Source: Glaciecola amylolytica | GTDB taxonomy: Bacteria > Bacteroidota > Bacteroidia > Flavobacteriales_D > Crocinitomicaceae | Direction: 5' to 3' | DNA: 64,000 bases | Assembly (NCBI GenBank): GCA_003856375.1 | Contig: CP034120.1 | Span: 4,397,501 to 4,461,500, forward strand | Shown: piece by piece, positions 51,193 to 60,133 of the stretch | Layout of the letters: the number at the start of each line of letters is the position of its first letter | Numbering within the stretch: position 1 is the stretch's first letter | The notes under the pieces: generated by a model | The model's input: only the letters and a program-made list of their open reading frames with translations | Told to the model about the DNA's origin: nothing | The model's database searches: none | Translations under genes and position numbers: made by a program

Positions 51193-52227
51193 TCTGGAAG
51201 ATTTATGAGAGATCTCGAATTTTCCGATTTTCAGGAAAAAGCCACCCTTCTCCGTTTCGGTGGCTTTTCCTGTTTTGAAATCTACGGGGGTGTTTGTTTT
51301 TTCGGAGATTGTATTTGTAATGATCGGAATCGGATTCTTCATGTTTGAGTTTCCTGCATTGGAAGCAAGGTCTTTGCTTGGTGCTTTGTTTACATCATCG
51401 TTCAAAGTTGGGGCAACAGGTTGTTTGTTGTCTTTCACTTCCGGCAAAATGGTCGGGTGATGCGGCTGAAGTTTATTATTGTTATTATCCGCCAATTGGT
51501 TTTTCGGAGCTTCTGATTCCGGAATGAGTTGCTTTTTATCCTCTTTTGTGGATTCTTTCTGTTGCTGCTGAATTCCCGGAGTGTTCTTCTGAGCCATAGC
51601 AGGAGCTTCTTCCTCGACGATGTTGTAATTCTCTTTTACGGCTTCAGGAGTCTTTTCAGTTAAAGCTTGATTCTTCGGAGTTTTTTTGTGCTCGTTGCCA
51701 GCAATCGTGTGGGCAGCATTTTCTTTTCCGTCGTTACCACCCAACTGGAAGAACAAAATCAAAATTGCGGCAGCACTTGTTACGGCAGCCATTAATCTCC
51801 ATGAAACAAAGGCAATTTCTTTATGCTTCAATTCTTCTTTTCCGGCATAAGGAACAGCGTGTGCTTCCAAACGCGTTGCTTCGTAATCCTGAATGGTTTT
51901 TTTAGCTTCCGGATGTGCGGATAAATAAGTGTTTAATTGCGTGTTCTCATTGCCGGACAATACATTTTCAACCTTTCCGATTGCGAAATAGTCCAGTGTT
52001 TCGGCAGAAATAAAGCGGTCTTCTTCCTTTTTGAGCAATTCTTTTTCCAATGGAGAAAGCAGCTCCGGAGCATCATCCAGAATCACCAGCTCCTCGTCTT
52101 CTAAGCGCAATTCCGGATGGGCTTCTAAAAACTCTTCAAGCGCAATACGCTCGGAGTCGGAAAGATTTCCCTCCAGGTAATCCAGGTAGTAGGATTCGTA
52201 ATTGTCGATATGAATGAGTTTTTTCAT
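51184..52227 (-). CDS. Anti-sigma-factor-like membrane protein
   Basis: The 347-residue protein begins with a helical cytoplasmic domain of the Bacteroidota anti-sigma type (YESYYLDYLEGNLSDSERIALEEFLEAHPEL), followed by a second copy of this motif (GKVENVLSGNENTQLNTYLSAHPEA). A transmembrane helix (LMAAVTSAAAILILFFQ) separates it from a periplasmic region that is long, hydrophilic and rich in K, N, E and P (~200 residues). It ends with KISHKSSRKK. Its gene overlaps the ECF sigma gene by four bases, consistent with a sigma/anti-sigma pair. Confidence 0.83.
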   Translation of the reverse strand: MKKLIHIDNYESYYLDYLEGNLSDSERIALEEFLEAHPELRLEDEELVILDDAPELLSPLEKELLKKEEDRFISAETLDYFAIGKVENVLSGNENTQLNTYLSAHPEAKKTIQDYEATRLEAHAVPYAGKEELKHKEIAFVSWRLMAAVTSAAAILILFFQLGGNDGKENAAHTIAGNEHKKTPKNQALTEKTPEAVKENYNIVEEEAPAMAQKNTPGIQQQQKESTKEDKKQLIPESEAPKNQLADNNNNKLQPHHPTILPEVKDNKQPVAPTLNDDVNKAPSKDLASNAGNSNMKNPIPIITNTISEKTNTPVDFKTGKATETEKGGFFLKIGKFEISHKSSRKK

Positions 52228-52736
52228 GCTACTAATTCTGTTGATTTCAGATAGTTCTTCAAGGTTTGTCTCGCTCTGAAAATATACACTTTCACCTGCG
52301 ATTCGTTCAATGAAGTAATATCTGCTATTTCATTGTAATTGTATCCTTCATAATCTCTCAGCAAGATCACCGTTTTTTGAATTTCCGGCAACCTGTTTAC
52401 TGCTTCCTGCAGGGTTTTTTGAACATCAAACAGATGACTCAGCTGGTCATCTTGTTTTACGTCCTGTCCGTCATAACTGCTCGTTCTCTTTTCTTTTTTT
52501 AATGTATCCACCAATTGATGGTATGCAGTCGTAAACAAATAAGATTTTGCTTTCGACGCGTCAATGCTTTCATGTTTCTCCCAAACTTTTGAGAATGTGT
52601 CCTGAATAATGTCTTCGGACAGCATCCTGTTTTGGGTGTGTTTAACTACAAACCGAAATAAATTATCAGCATACAATTCAACCGCCTCGTTGTATTCTTT
52701 TCTAGTCATGTAGTCGTTTAACAGTCGTAAGACCAT
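52224..52736 (-). CDS. ECF RNA polymerase sigma factor
   Basis: This 170-residue sigma factor has sigma-70 region 2 (LYADNLFRFVVKHTQNRMLSEDIIQDTFSKVWEKH) and region 4 (LPEIQKTVILLRDYEGYNYNEIADITSLNESQVKVYIFRARQTL) joined by a short linker. An in-frame ATG at 52709 gives 161 residues; I keep the longer frame but the choice is uncertain. The four-base overlap with the anti-sigma gene supports coupled expression. The regulon is unknown. The neighbouring MoxR/DUF58 envelope cluster lies downstream on the same strand. Confidence 0.9.
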   Translation of the reverse strand: MVLRLLNDYMTRKEYNEAVELYADNLFRFVVKHTQNRMLSEDIIQDTFSKVWEKHESIDASKAKSYLFTTAYHQLVDTLKKEKRTSSYDGQDVKQDDQLSHLFDVQKTLQEAVNRLPEIQKTVILLRDYEGYNYNEIADITSLNESQVKVYIFRARQTLKNYLKSTELVA

Positions 52737-52849
52737 TTCGTCCCAATAAAGTTACAGCACTTTTGAATTTTTTTTGAAATTATTTTAAAACGCCTTGTTT
52801 TTTAATCTGTTATAACTGTAATTTCGTTTGAAATTTAATGCCAACTGAT

Positions 52850-53299
52850 ATGAAACTAATTGTTGTATTGTTCTTAACCGTGTGTAGTTTTTCGGTTTCC
52901 AGAGCTCAGTGTGATGCAGATGTGCGCGAAGCTTTCGGAGGAGTTTCGTCGATCACCGTCTACAACACCTATATCACGATCGGCGCAATTGCAGATGCTT
53001 TTGTGAATGATGTGTACAATTCCGATCGTGTAAAGGAACTGATGGGAGAACAGGTCAATATGCTCCAAACGGTTATTGATATGCTTGCTAAATGCCGCGA
53101 AGTAAAAAGTAACGGTTTGTCCGGTGATGATGTACTTTACGTGCAGGAACTGATGGATTGTATGGGAACTTTGAAAAAGGAAGCACAGGCTTTGAGTGAT
53201 TACTCTGTTGCGAAAAGTGAAGACGCTCAGAACCGATACAATGTAAATCGGGATAAGGCCTGGAATCAGATCTCGGCCTTGTTGGGACTTGAGAAGTAA
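52850..53299 (+). CDS. Secreted helical protein, unknown
   Basis: I start at 52850 (149 residues), where the signal peptide begins (MKLIVVLFLTVCSFSVSRAQ). The mature protein is all-helical with C-D-A-D-V-R-E at the start and several cysteines (LAKCREVKSNG, LMDCMGTLKKE). A near-consensus TAATTTCG at 52819-52826 could be its -7 box. The family is unknown. Its stop directly abuts the stop of the convergent T9SS gene at 53300. Confidence 0.72.
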   Translation: MKLIVVLFLTVCSFSVSRAQCDADVREAFGGVSSITVYNTYITIGAIADAFVNDVYNSDRVKELMGEQVNMLQTVIDMLAKCREVKSNGLSGDDVLYVQELMDCMGTLKKEAQALSDYSVAKSEDAQNRYNVNRDKAWNQISALLGLEK

Positions 53300-54637
53300 T
53301 TACAGTTTGATAATCCTTTTCCTGAAGGTGGAATTGATTGATTTTGCTTCAACAAGGTATGTGCCGGAAGGAAAATCCGAAAAATCCCAGATTTCTTTAA
53401 AATTTCCATTTTCGGTTGAAAGGATTTGGCCCATTGAATTCAGAATGTTAATCTGAACAATTTCCTGATCGCATGTGATTGAAACAAGTTTATTTACCGG
53501 ATTCGGATAAATGGAAAGAGTGTTTGCATTGTTTTCCGGAAGAGATAAGATCGTGCTTTTGTGGTAGGCAATCGTTCCGCCTACTGCAGACCAGATGAAT
53601 TCCGGAGCGTTGTTCAGATCCAGATTTCCAAGAGCTACTTCATTGGTCATTTGACTGCTGTTTTCATAAAGGAATTGTTCTCCACCGAAAGTTTCGTTGC
53701 CCTGATTGTAAAGCAAGCGTACTTTGTTGGAATAAGCCATGTAAAGATCCTGAAAACCGTCAGCATCTGCATCCACTGATTGCATGGACCGGATTGCTGC
53801 GGAGTTAAACAAAGTTCCTTCCAGCTGGAAAGTTTCGTCTCCGTTGTTGGTATACAATTTCACATCTCCGGTAGAATGCTGAATGACCAGATCTTTGAAT
53901 GAATCGTTGTTTATGTCGACTGCATGAACCAACGTGGAAGTAAACACTTCGGAAGTAAAAGTCTGTGGAGTGAAATGCCCGGTTCCGTCATTGTAGTAGA
54001 TTACTCCGCCAATGGTTTCTGCGGTAATCAGATCGGGATGACCATCGTTATTCATATCCGCTGTTTCGAGGTACATGCATTCCAGAATATTCGGTGAAGT
54101 CTGCGTGGTCAGTATGGCTTCTTTGGTAAAAACAGCTGCTCCGTTGTTTCGGTAAAAATCGATGGAATGCTGCCCGATTACAGCCATGTCCTGACTTCCG
54201 TTATGATCAAAGTCTTCAATTACCACAGCATGCCCGAAACCAATTCCGGAATCTGCTTCTTGTTTGATAAAACCACCGACCGCATCATTGAGGTAAATGA
54301 AAAGTTCTCCATGCGTTTGGGCAATTGTCGCTAAATCCGTATGATGATCTCCGTTAAAATCTCCAGCAGCTACAAAAACCGGATAGGAAAGAGTTGAATC
54401 AATCACGATTTTGTTTGAAAAATTGCCGTTTCCGTCGCTGGAATAGTATGCAATCTGATTCACATTGAATGCCTGAGAAATAATGACCTCGTTGATGTTG
54501 TCGTTGTTGAGATCAGCCGTGATGATTCGCTTGATTCCCAGAGAAGCCGTGGTGTTGTCGATGATATTTACCGGCCCGAATTGGGAAATTGCCACGGAGG
54601 AGATAGATAAGCAGAGTAAGAGGATCTTATTTTTCAT
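53300..54637 (-). CDS. VCBS/FG-GAP-repeat protein with T9SS type A sorting domain
   Basis: I start at the ATG at 54637 (445 residues), which begins a signal peptide (MKNKILLLCLSISSVAISQ). The rest is a chain of FG-GAP/VCBS repeats with calcium-binding loop patterns (DLNNDNINEV, GDFNGDHHTDLATI, DFDHNGSQDMAVI, DMNNDGHPDLITA, DINNDSFKDLVIQ, DADADGFQDLYMAY), about seven blades of a beta-propeller. The end shows LSIYPNPVNKLVSI and FPSGTYLVEAK, the T9SS sorting domain. It is a surface or secreted binding protein, probably integrin-alpha-like. Confidence 0.9.
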   Translation of the reverse strand: MKNKILLLCLSISSVAISQFGPVNIIDNTTASLGIKRIITADLNNDNINEVIISQAFNVNQIAYYSSDGNGNFSNKIVIDSTLSYPVFVAAGDFNGDHHTDLATIAQTHGELFIYLNDAVGGFIKQEADSGIGFGHAVVIEDFDHNGSQDMAVIGQHSIDFYRNNGAAVFTKEAILTTQTSPNILECMYLETADMNNDGHPDLITAETIGGVIYYNDGTGHFTPQTFTSEVFTSTLVHAVDINNDSFKDLVIQHSTGDVKLYTNNGDETFQLEGTLFNSAAIRSMQSVDADADGFQDLYMAYSNKVRLLYNQGNETFGGEQFLYENSSQMTNEVALGNLDLNNAPEFIWSAVGGTIAYHKSTILSLPENNANTLSIYPNPVNKLVSITCDQEIVQINILNSMGQILSTENGNFKEIWDFSDFPSGTYLVEAKSINSTFRKRIIKL

Positions 54638-54807
54638 AGTTTGAATAGCATCAAATAAACGCATTTGATGAATAGATGCGATTTGTTCAATTAGTTGGAA
54701 ATTCATTTTCTGATGAAACCTTTTTAATCAATGATTCGTGCATTTGCGGTTTTATTTGAAATGTGGTTTTATGAAAATGCTACTATTGTAATTCAGATAA
54801 GAACTTT

Positions 54808-55182
54808 ATGAAAGCACTGACGATCCTCCTAATGTTATTATACCAAATGAACGTGTTTGGGCAAGAAGTATCTGAAAATCCTGATGAATCGCCTGAATTT
54901 CCCGGAGGATCTATTGCCTTTCGAAAGTATCTTGTTGAGAACATGAAGTATCCTCAGGATGCCTTGGATAGAGGAGTTACGGGGAAGTGTTATGTTAGTT
55001 TTGTTGTAGATACAAACGGGGTTTGTACTGATTTTAAGGTAATAAAAGGTATTCCTGATTGCTCAAGCTGTGATCAGGAAGCTTTTCGCTTAGTAAAGTT
55101 AATGCCAAAATGGAAACCCGGTTTACGCAATGGCAGACCAAGCCCTATGTTATATAGAGTCCCGATTTCATTTAAATTGTAA
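54808..55182 (+). CDS. Secreted protein with a lone TonB C-terminal domain
   Basis: At 124 residues this is a signal peptide (MKALTILLMLLYQMNVFGQ) followed directly by a TonB C-terminal fold: PEFPGGSIAFRKYLVENMKYP, then GKCYVSFVVDTNGVCTDFKVIKG, then LMPKWKPGLRNGRPSPMLYRVPISFKL. It lacks the transmembrane anchor and the proline-rich linker of a true TonB, so it cannot transduce energy alone. It could bind TonB boxes or act as a periplasmic partner. A mutated palindromic terminator follows immediately. Confidence 0.83.
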   Translation: MKALTILLMLLYQMNVFGQEVSENPDESPEFPGGSIAFRKYLVENMKYPQDALDRGVTGKCYVSFVVDTNGVCTDFKVIKGIPDCSSCDQEAFRLVKLMPKWKPGLRNGRPSPMLYRVPISFKL

Positions 55183-55213
55183 AAAGGGGACACAATATAT
55201 CGCGTCCCCTTTT
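55182..55213. terminator. Imperfect palindrome related to 34605-34640
   Basis: AAAAGGGGACACAATA and TATCGCGTCCCCTTTT form a 16-bp stem with two A-C mismatches. The right half is the same TCGCGTCCCC sequence as the palindrome at 34605. G-to-A changes at two positions of the left half would produce this variant from it. It separates convergent genes. Confidence 0.75.
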
Positions 55214-55236
55214 CTTATTTTATTTCTTTCTGAATT

Positions 55237-56571
55237 TTAAAACTCAAACGTTTCCATAAACTTCGTAGTGAAATTTCCTTCGTTGAATTGAGGATCTTCC
55301 ATCAGTTTTTGGTGGAATGGAATCGTTGTTTTGATTCCTTCGATGATGTATTCGTCCAAAGCACGTTTCATTTTCAGAATCGCTTCTTCACGTGTTTGAG
55401 CAACTACAATCAATTTTCCGATCATGGAGTCATAGTTCGGCGGAATCGTGTAACCTGCGTAAGCATGCGTATCGATTCTCACACCATGTCCTCCCGGTGA
55501 ATGATAACTTGTAATTTTACCCGGAGACGGACGGAAATCAGCATACGGATCTTCTGCGTTGATACGACATTGGATCGCGTGCATTTGCGGATAGTAATTT
55601 TTACCTGAAATTTTCTCTCCGGCAGCAATTTTGATTTGCTCTTTGATCAAATCGTAATTGATTACTTCCTCCGTAATGGTATGCTCAACCTGAATACGTG
55701 TATTCATTTCCATGAAGTAGAAATCGCGGTTTTTGTCAACCAAAAATTCTACCGTTCCAACACCTTCGTAATTTACAGCCTTTGCAGCTTTGATAGCAGC
55801 CTGACCCATTCTCTCACGCAATTCGTCAGTCATGAATGGAGAAGGAGTTTCTTCAACCAATTTTTGGTGACGACGCTGAATCGAACAATCGCGTTCTGAT
55901 AAGTGACATACGTTTCCGTATTGGTCACCTGCAATCTGAATTTCGATGTGACGAGGCTCTTCAATGAATTTCTCCATGTAGATTCCGTCATTTCCGAATG
56001 CAGCAGCAGCTTCCTGACGAGCTGAATCCCAAGCGGGCTCCAATTCTTCTTCATTCCAAACGATGCGCATTCCTTTTCCACCACCACCAGCGGTAGCTTT
56101 CAGGATTACAGGATACTTGATTTCAATAGCAGTTTTATGTGCATCTTCCACATCAGCCAACAATCCTTTCGATCCCGGAATACAAGGAACACCTGCTGCA
56201 ATCATAGTTGCTTTCGCAGTTGCTTTATCTCCCATTCCTGCAATTTGCTCAGGCAAGGCTCCGATAAACTTGATTCCGTGTTCCTGACAAACACGTGAGA
56301 ATTTTTCGTTCTCAGACAAGAATCCGTAACCCGGGTGAATTGCATCGGCATTCGTAATTTCCGCTGCCGCAATGATATTTGCGATCGACAAGTAAGATTT
56401 ATTACTAGCGGGAGGTCCGATACAAACTGCTTCGTCAGCAAAACGCACCGGTAAACTTTCTTTATCCGCAGTAGAATATACCGCTACCGTTTTGATTCCC
56501 ATTTCTTTACATGTGCGGATGACACGTAAAGCAATTTCGCCACGGTTGGCAATTAGTATTTTTTTGAACAT
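55237..56571 (-). CDS. accC: Acetyl-CoA carboxylase biotin carboxylase subunit
   Basis: This ATP-grasp enzyme carboxylates biotin on AccB using bicarbonate, the first half-reaction of fatty-acid synthesis. The 444-residue protein shows the N-terminal [19 protein letters not shown], the glycine-rich ATP-binding [14 protein letters not shown], and later the catalytic-core [10 protein letters not shown] and [17 protein letters not shown]. It is the last gene of the DUF177-rpmF-plsX-fabH-accB-accC operon, 51 bases after accB. The terminator palindrome at 55182 follows. Confidence 0.97.
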   Translation of the reverse strand: MFKKILIANRGEIALRVIRTCKEMGIKTVAVYSTADKESLPVRFADEAVCIGPPASNKSYLSIANIIAAAEITNADAIHPGYGFLSENEKFSRVCQEHGIKFIGALPEQIAGMGDKATAKATMIAAGVPCIPGSKGLLADVEDAHKTAIEIKYPVILKATAGGGGKGMRIVWNEEELEPAWDSARQEAAAAFGNDGIYMEKFIEEPRHIEIQIAGDQYGNVCHLSERDCSIQRRHQKLVEETPSPFMTDELRERMGQAAIKAAKAVNYEGVGTVEFLVDKNRDFYFMEMNTRIQVEHTITEEVINYDLIKEQIKIAAGEKISGKNYYPQMHAIQCRINAEDPYADFRPSPGKITSYHSPGGHGVRIDTHAYAGYTIPPNYDSMIGKLIVVAQTREEAILKMKRALDEYIIEGIKTTIPFHQKLMEDPQFNEGNFTTKFMETFEF

Positions 56572-56622
56572 AAAATCGTGTTTAATGAGTAACTGGTTGT
56601 TCTAACTGGAAACAACGGTCAA

Positions 56623-57111
56623 TTAAGCAGGATCTACCAGGAATAATGGTTGATCGTATTCAACTGGTGTAGCGTCGTCAACCAACACTTTCACGATTTT
56701 TCCGGAATATTCTGCTTCGATTTCATTGAACAATTTCATTGCTTCGATGATGCAAACAGTTTCTCCTTTGTTGATCGATTGACCAACGCTTACGAAAGGT
56801 TCTTTATCCGGACCAGAAGAACGGTAGAACGTACCGATCATCGGAGATTTTACAGTAATCAATTTCGAATCTTCAGTTGAAGCAGATTCAGTAGCCGGAG
56901 CTGCTGCAACTTGTGCCGGAGCCGCTGCTTGTACAGGAGCTGCTACCATTTGAGGAACAACAGGAGCTGCCGCTTGAACGATGATTGGAGAATCAGATTT
57001 TTTACTCTCGGATTTAATCGTGATTTTAAAGTCTTTTTGCTCAATTTCTACTTCCGTAACACCTGATTTTGCTACAAACTTAATTAAGTCTTGGATTTCG
57101 TTCAGATTCAT
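56623..57111 (-). CDS. accB: Acetyl-CoA carboxylase biotin carboxyl carrier protein
   Basis: AccB carries the biotin that AccC carboxylates and that the carboxyltransferase uses. The 162-residue protein has an N-terminal oligomerisation segment, an Ala/Pro-rich linker, and a C-terminal biotinyl domain with EAMKLFNEIEAE (biotinylated Lys at 126). It lies between fabH and accC in the same direction. Confidence 0.97.
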   Translation of the reverse strand: MNLNEIQDLIKFVAKSGVTEVEIEQKDFKITIKSESKKSDSPIIVQAAAPVVPQMVAAPVQAAAPAQVAAAPATESASTEDSKLITVKSPMIGTFYRSSGPDKEPFVSVGQSINKGETVCIIEAMKLFNEIEAEYSGKIVKVLVDDATPVEYDQPLFLVDPA

Positions 57112-57148
57112 ATCAGTATAATTTATAAAGTTGTTTTTTCGATTATTA

Positions 57149-58138
57149 TTAAGAGTTATAAGCCCATTTCAAATAGACAGCTCCCCATGTAAATCCACCT
57201 CCGAAGGCAGATAAAATCAGGTTGTCACCTTTTTTCAATTGTTTTTCCCAATCCCACAAACAAAGTGGCAATGTACCGGCAGTTGTGTTTCCGTAGCGCT
57301 GAATATTAATCATTACTTTTTCTTTCGGAACACCCATTCTGTCTGCAGTTGCATCAATGATTCGAAGATTTGCCTGATGAGGAACCAACCAATCGACATC
57401 GTCTGGGGTAAGATTGTTTCGTTCCATGATTTCAGCAGAAACTTCAGCCATATTGGTTACGGCAAATTTAAATACTTGCTTTCCTTCTTGTTTTACAAAG
57501 TGGAGGCGCTGATCAACCGTTTCATGAGTAGGAGGGTTTACAGAACCTCCTGCAGGTTGATACAAATATTGTCTTCCGGAACCATCAGAACGCAAAATCG
57601 CATCCTGAATTCCTAAACCTTCCGTGTTTGGCTCCAATAAAACAGCGCCACCACCGTCACCGAAAATAACGCAAGTTGTGCGATCCTCATAATCAAGGAT
57701 AGCACTCATTTTGTCAACACCGATCACGATTACTTTTTTGTGTTTTCCGGATTCGATAAATCCGGCACCTGTTTGTAATCCGTAAATGAATCCGGAACAT
57801 GCTGCGATTAAATCGTAACCCCAGGCATTTTTCATCCCCAGTTTATCGCAAACAACATTAGCTGTTGAAGGGAAAGGGTAGTCAGGAGTGACTGTAGCCA
57901 AAATAACCAACTCGATATCCATAGGATCGGTGTTGGTTTTCTCCAAAAGTCCTTTCACTGCAGCAGCAGCAATATCGGAGCAAGCGCCTTCACGAAGAAT
58001 GCGTCGCTCTTTAATTCCGGTTCTTGACGTAATCCATTCGTCGGAGGTATCAATAATTTTAGCTAAGTCGTCATTTGTTACCACTTCCTCCGGAAGATAG
58101 CCGCAAATACCCGTTATCGCTGCAGTGATTTTACTCAT
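57149..58138 (-). CDS. fabH: 3-oxoacyl-ACP synthase III
   Basis: FabH starts fatty-acid chains by condensing acetyl-CoA (or a branched starter) with malonyl-ACP. At 329 residues it carries the catalytic cysteine C114 in [12 protein letters not shown], the histidine in VPHQANLRI, and the asparagine in [11 protein letters not shown]. It is normal in length. The gene is separated from plsX by one base and followed by accB 37 bases on. Confidence 0.97.
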   Translation of the reverse strand: MSKITAAITGICGYLPEEVVTNDDLAKIIDTSDEWITSRTGIKERRILREGACSDIAAAAVKGLLEKTNTDPMDIELVILATVTPDYPFPSTANVVCDKLGMKNAWGYDLIAACSGFIYGLQTGAGFIESGKHKKVIVIGVDKMSAILDYEDRTTCVIFGDGGGAVLLEPNTEGLGIQDAILRSDGSGRQYLYQPAGGSVNPPTHETVDQRLHFVKQEGKQVFKFAVTNMAEVSAEIMERNNLTPDDVDWLVPHQANLRIIDATADRMGVPKEKVMINIQRYGNTTAGTLPLCLWDWEKQLKKGDNLILSAFGGGFTWGAVYLKWAYNS

Positions 58139-58139
58139 T

Positions 58140-59081
58140 TTATTGATTAAAAGCTTCGTTAATGTTTTTTGTAAGATCTGATTTTGCCACTTCGTAGGAG
58201 TGTAGCAGCATACTTTTTACGGCTTTGTCGTTAGAGATTCCATGACCGATAATCACATTACCTTTCACTCCCAAAATCGGAGTTCCACCGTAATTTTCGT
58301 AATTAAAGCGATCGAAATACTCATCACGAATACCTCTTTTACGCATCAGGGTGTAGATTCCTTCGGCTTGCTTTAAAGCAATGTTTCCTGTGAATCCGTC
58401 ACACACGATGACGTCAGCCATACCGGTAAATAAATCACGACCTTCAATGTTTCCAATGAAATTAATTTCATCCGATTCGGCCATTAATTTATGAGCGGCA
58501 ATCGTCAACAAATTTCCCTTGGTCTCTTCTTCTCCAATATTTAATAACCCGATTCTTGGTTTTTCTATACCATAAACACTTTTGGCATAGAGACTTCCAA
58601 GAACCGCAAACTGATACAAAACATCAGGTTTGCAATCAGCATTGGCACCAACGTCCAAAAGAATGGAGTTTTTGCCGTCAACTGTTGGTAATACGGAGGT
58701 AATACACGGACGAATAATTCCTGCTATGGTGTTGATCTTATAGATCGCACCAATCAGCATTGCACCAGTGTTTCCGGTACTTGCGAAAATATCGATATCC
58801 TTCTTGGCGAGTAAATCAAAACCAACCGCGATACTGCTATGCGGTTTGTTCGGAATTGCACGCGTAGGATGATCGTGCATTGTGATGACGTCCGGAGCAT
58901 GAACAATGTCATAAGCATCCGCCGTTTCATTCAACGCGTTAAGGCCACTCAAGATTTGATCTTGGTCGCCAATCAACACGAGACGCACATCCTGAGGAAG
59001 TTCTTTTCTAGCAAGTACAGCACCGGCTAAGTTAGCGTCAGGTGCAAAATCACCGCCCAAAATATCAATTCCTATCTTCAT
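58140..59081 (-). CDS. plsX: Phosphate acyltransferase PlsX
   Basis: PlsX makes acyl-phosphate from acyl-ACP for phospholipid synthesis. The 313-residue protein begins with [21 protein letters not shown] and has [50 protein letters not shown] as in the family. It lies between rpmF and fabH, as in many bacteria. Confidence 0.96.
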   Translation of the reverse strand: MKIGIDILGGDFAPDANLAGAVLARKELPQDVRLVLIGDQDQILSGLNALNETADAYDIVHAPDVITMHDHPTRAIPNKPHSSIAVGFDLLAKKDIDIFASTGNTGAMLIGAIYKINTIAGIIRPCITSVLPTVDGKNSILLDVGANADCKPDVLYQFAVLGSLYAKSVYGIEKPRIGLLNIGEEETKGNLLTIAAHKLMAESDEINFIGNIEGRDLFTGMADVIVCDGFTGNIALKQAEGIYTLMRKRGIRDEYFDRFNYENYGGTPILGVKGNVIIGHGISNDKAVKSMLLHSYEVAKSDLTKNINEAFNQ

Positions 59082-59107
59082 CAGGAGGAATGTTTAGTAA
59101 AAGCGAA

Positions 59108-59299
59108 TTAAATCGCTACTTCTTTCTCTGCTACTACTCTTCCTTTGTAGTACAATTTGCCTTCATGCCAGTGTGCATGGTGGAACAAATGTGGTTGCCC
59201 TGTTGTAGGACAAGTTGCAATATTCTTCGCAATTGCTTTAACGTGAGTTCTTCTCTTGTCACGTCGTGTTGTCGAGATTCTGCGCTTTGGATGTGCCAT
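59108..59299 (-). CDS. rpmF: 50S ribosomal protein L32
   Basis: L32 is 63 residues, beginning [19 protein letters not shown] and continuing [25 protein letters not shown]. It is a small basic protein of the large ribosomal subunit. The usual zinc cysteine pairs are reduced to a single cysteine. It sits between DUF177 and plsX in the classical order. Confidence 0.97.
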   Translation of the reverse strand: MAHPKRRISTTRRDKRRTHVKAIAKNIATCPTTGQPHLFHHAHWHEGKLYYKGRVVAEKEVAI

Positions 59300-59320
59300 T
59301 TTACTTATTTATTTCAATCG

Positions 59321-59947
59321 TTAATTCAAATTCTTTAATACAGTCCATCTCGGATCTATCGGTTTGTCGTCGTCCGGATCTGAATCGTCATTATCATCAT
59401 CTCCTTCTTCGTCATCTTCCCAGTCCTCGTCACTGTCTTCATCATCTTCCCAATCTTCGTCGTCATCCCACTCATCGTTATCCGGTTCGTTTGCATTCAC
59501 AATATACTTGTTATACAAATCCATTACTTCCTCGTTGCATTCTCCTTCCGGATGAATTCTTCGGGCTGGTAATGAAATGACCAGTAACTCATAAATCGGT
59601 GCTGAAACATTCAGTTCAAAAGTTTCAGGATGCAGAATAATTAAATTCTCGTCTTCCGAAACTTCCGTTCCAAATTTATAAACGATGCGGTAATCGCCGT
59701 GAATCTTTACTTCCATCGAATCGTTGCAACGATCACATGGAGTGGTAACAGTTCCGGAAAGCGAAAATTCCGCAATCATCATTGTTTCCTTCTTTTCAAA
59801 TGCCAGTTCAATGTGAACATTGGCATCATCAATCAGCGTGTTTTCAACACCTTCAAAGAACGATTTGTCTATGTCAAAATCATAGCGATACGTCCCTATT
59901 TTTAACCCGATAAACTGGATTATGAACTCACTCGCAGGTTTCTTCAC
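59321..59947 (-). CDS. DUF177 (YceD-like) protein with acidic tail
   Basis: I choose the GTG at 59947 (208 residues), which fits the family N-terminus (MKKPASEFIIQFIGLKIG). The longer TTG start at 59968 lies inside the operon's -7 box. DUF177 proteins cooperate with rRNA processing/ribosome assembly and usually sit beside rpmF. The zinc-like CDRC motif (TTPCDRCNDSMEV) is present. After the core (~150 residues) there is an unusual run of about 40 almost entirely Asp, Glu and Trp residues (WDDDEDWEDDEDSDEDWEDD), before a terminal basic-aromatic tail. The function of this acidic tail is unknown. Confidence 0.9.
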   Translation of the reverse strand: MKKPASEFIIQFIGLKIGTYRYDFDIDKSFFEGVENTLIDDANVHIELAFEKKETMMIAEFSLSGTVTTPCDRCNDSMEVKIHGDYRIVYKFGTEVSEDENLIILHPETFELNVSAPIYELLVISLPARRIHPEGECNEEVMDLYNKYIVNANEPDNDEWDDDEDWEDDEDSDEDWEDDEEGDDDNDDSDPDDDKPIDPRWTVLKNLN

Positions 59948-59965
59948 TACACAAAAATTGGAGGG

Positions 59966-59973
59966 CAAAGGTA
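59966..59973 (-). promoter_or_regulatory. -7 box TACCTTTG of the fatty-acid operon
   Basis: Minus-strand TACCTTTG (59973 to 59966) fully matches TAnnTTTG and lies 18 bases before the GTG start at 59947. It drives DUF177-rpmF-plsX-fabH-accB-accC. No clear -33 TTG is seen at the expected distance. Confidence 0.6.
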
Positions 59974-60133
59974 GAAAAAATAAACGAATAGATACTTATT
60001 ATCAATTTAAATTCATCTAAATTTTATTTTCCCTGTTTTATTTTAAGCCTTTACCAGTGTCTGACTCGTCAAAAGCAATGCTTGAATTTGCCTGCACTTA
60101 TGCTTGACATTATCGAAAGCATCGCTTTCCCGT

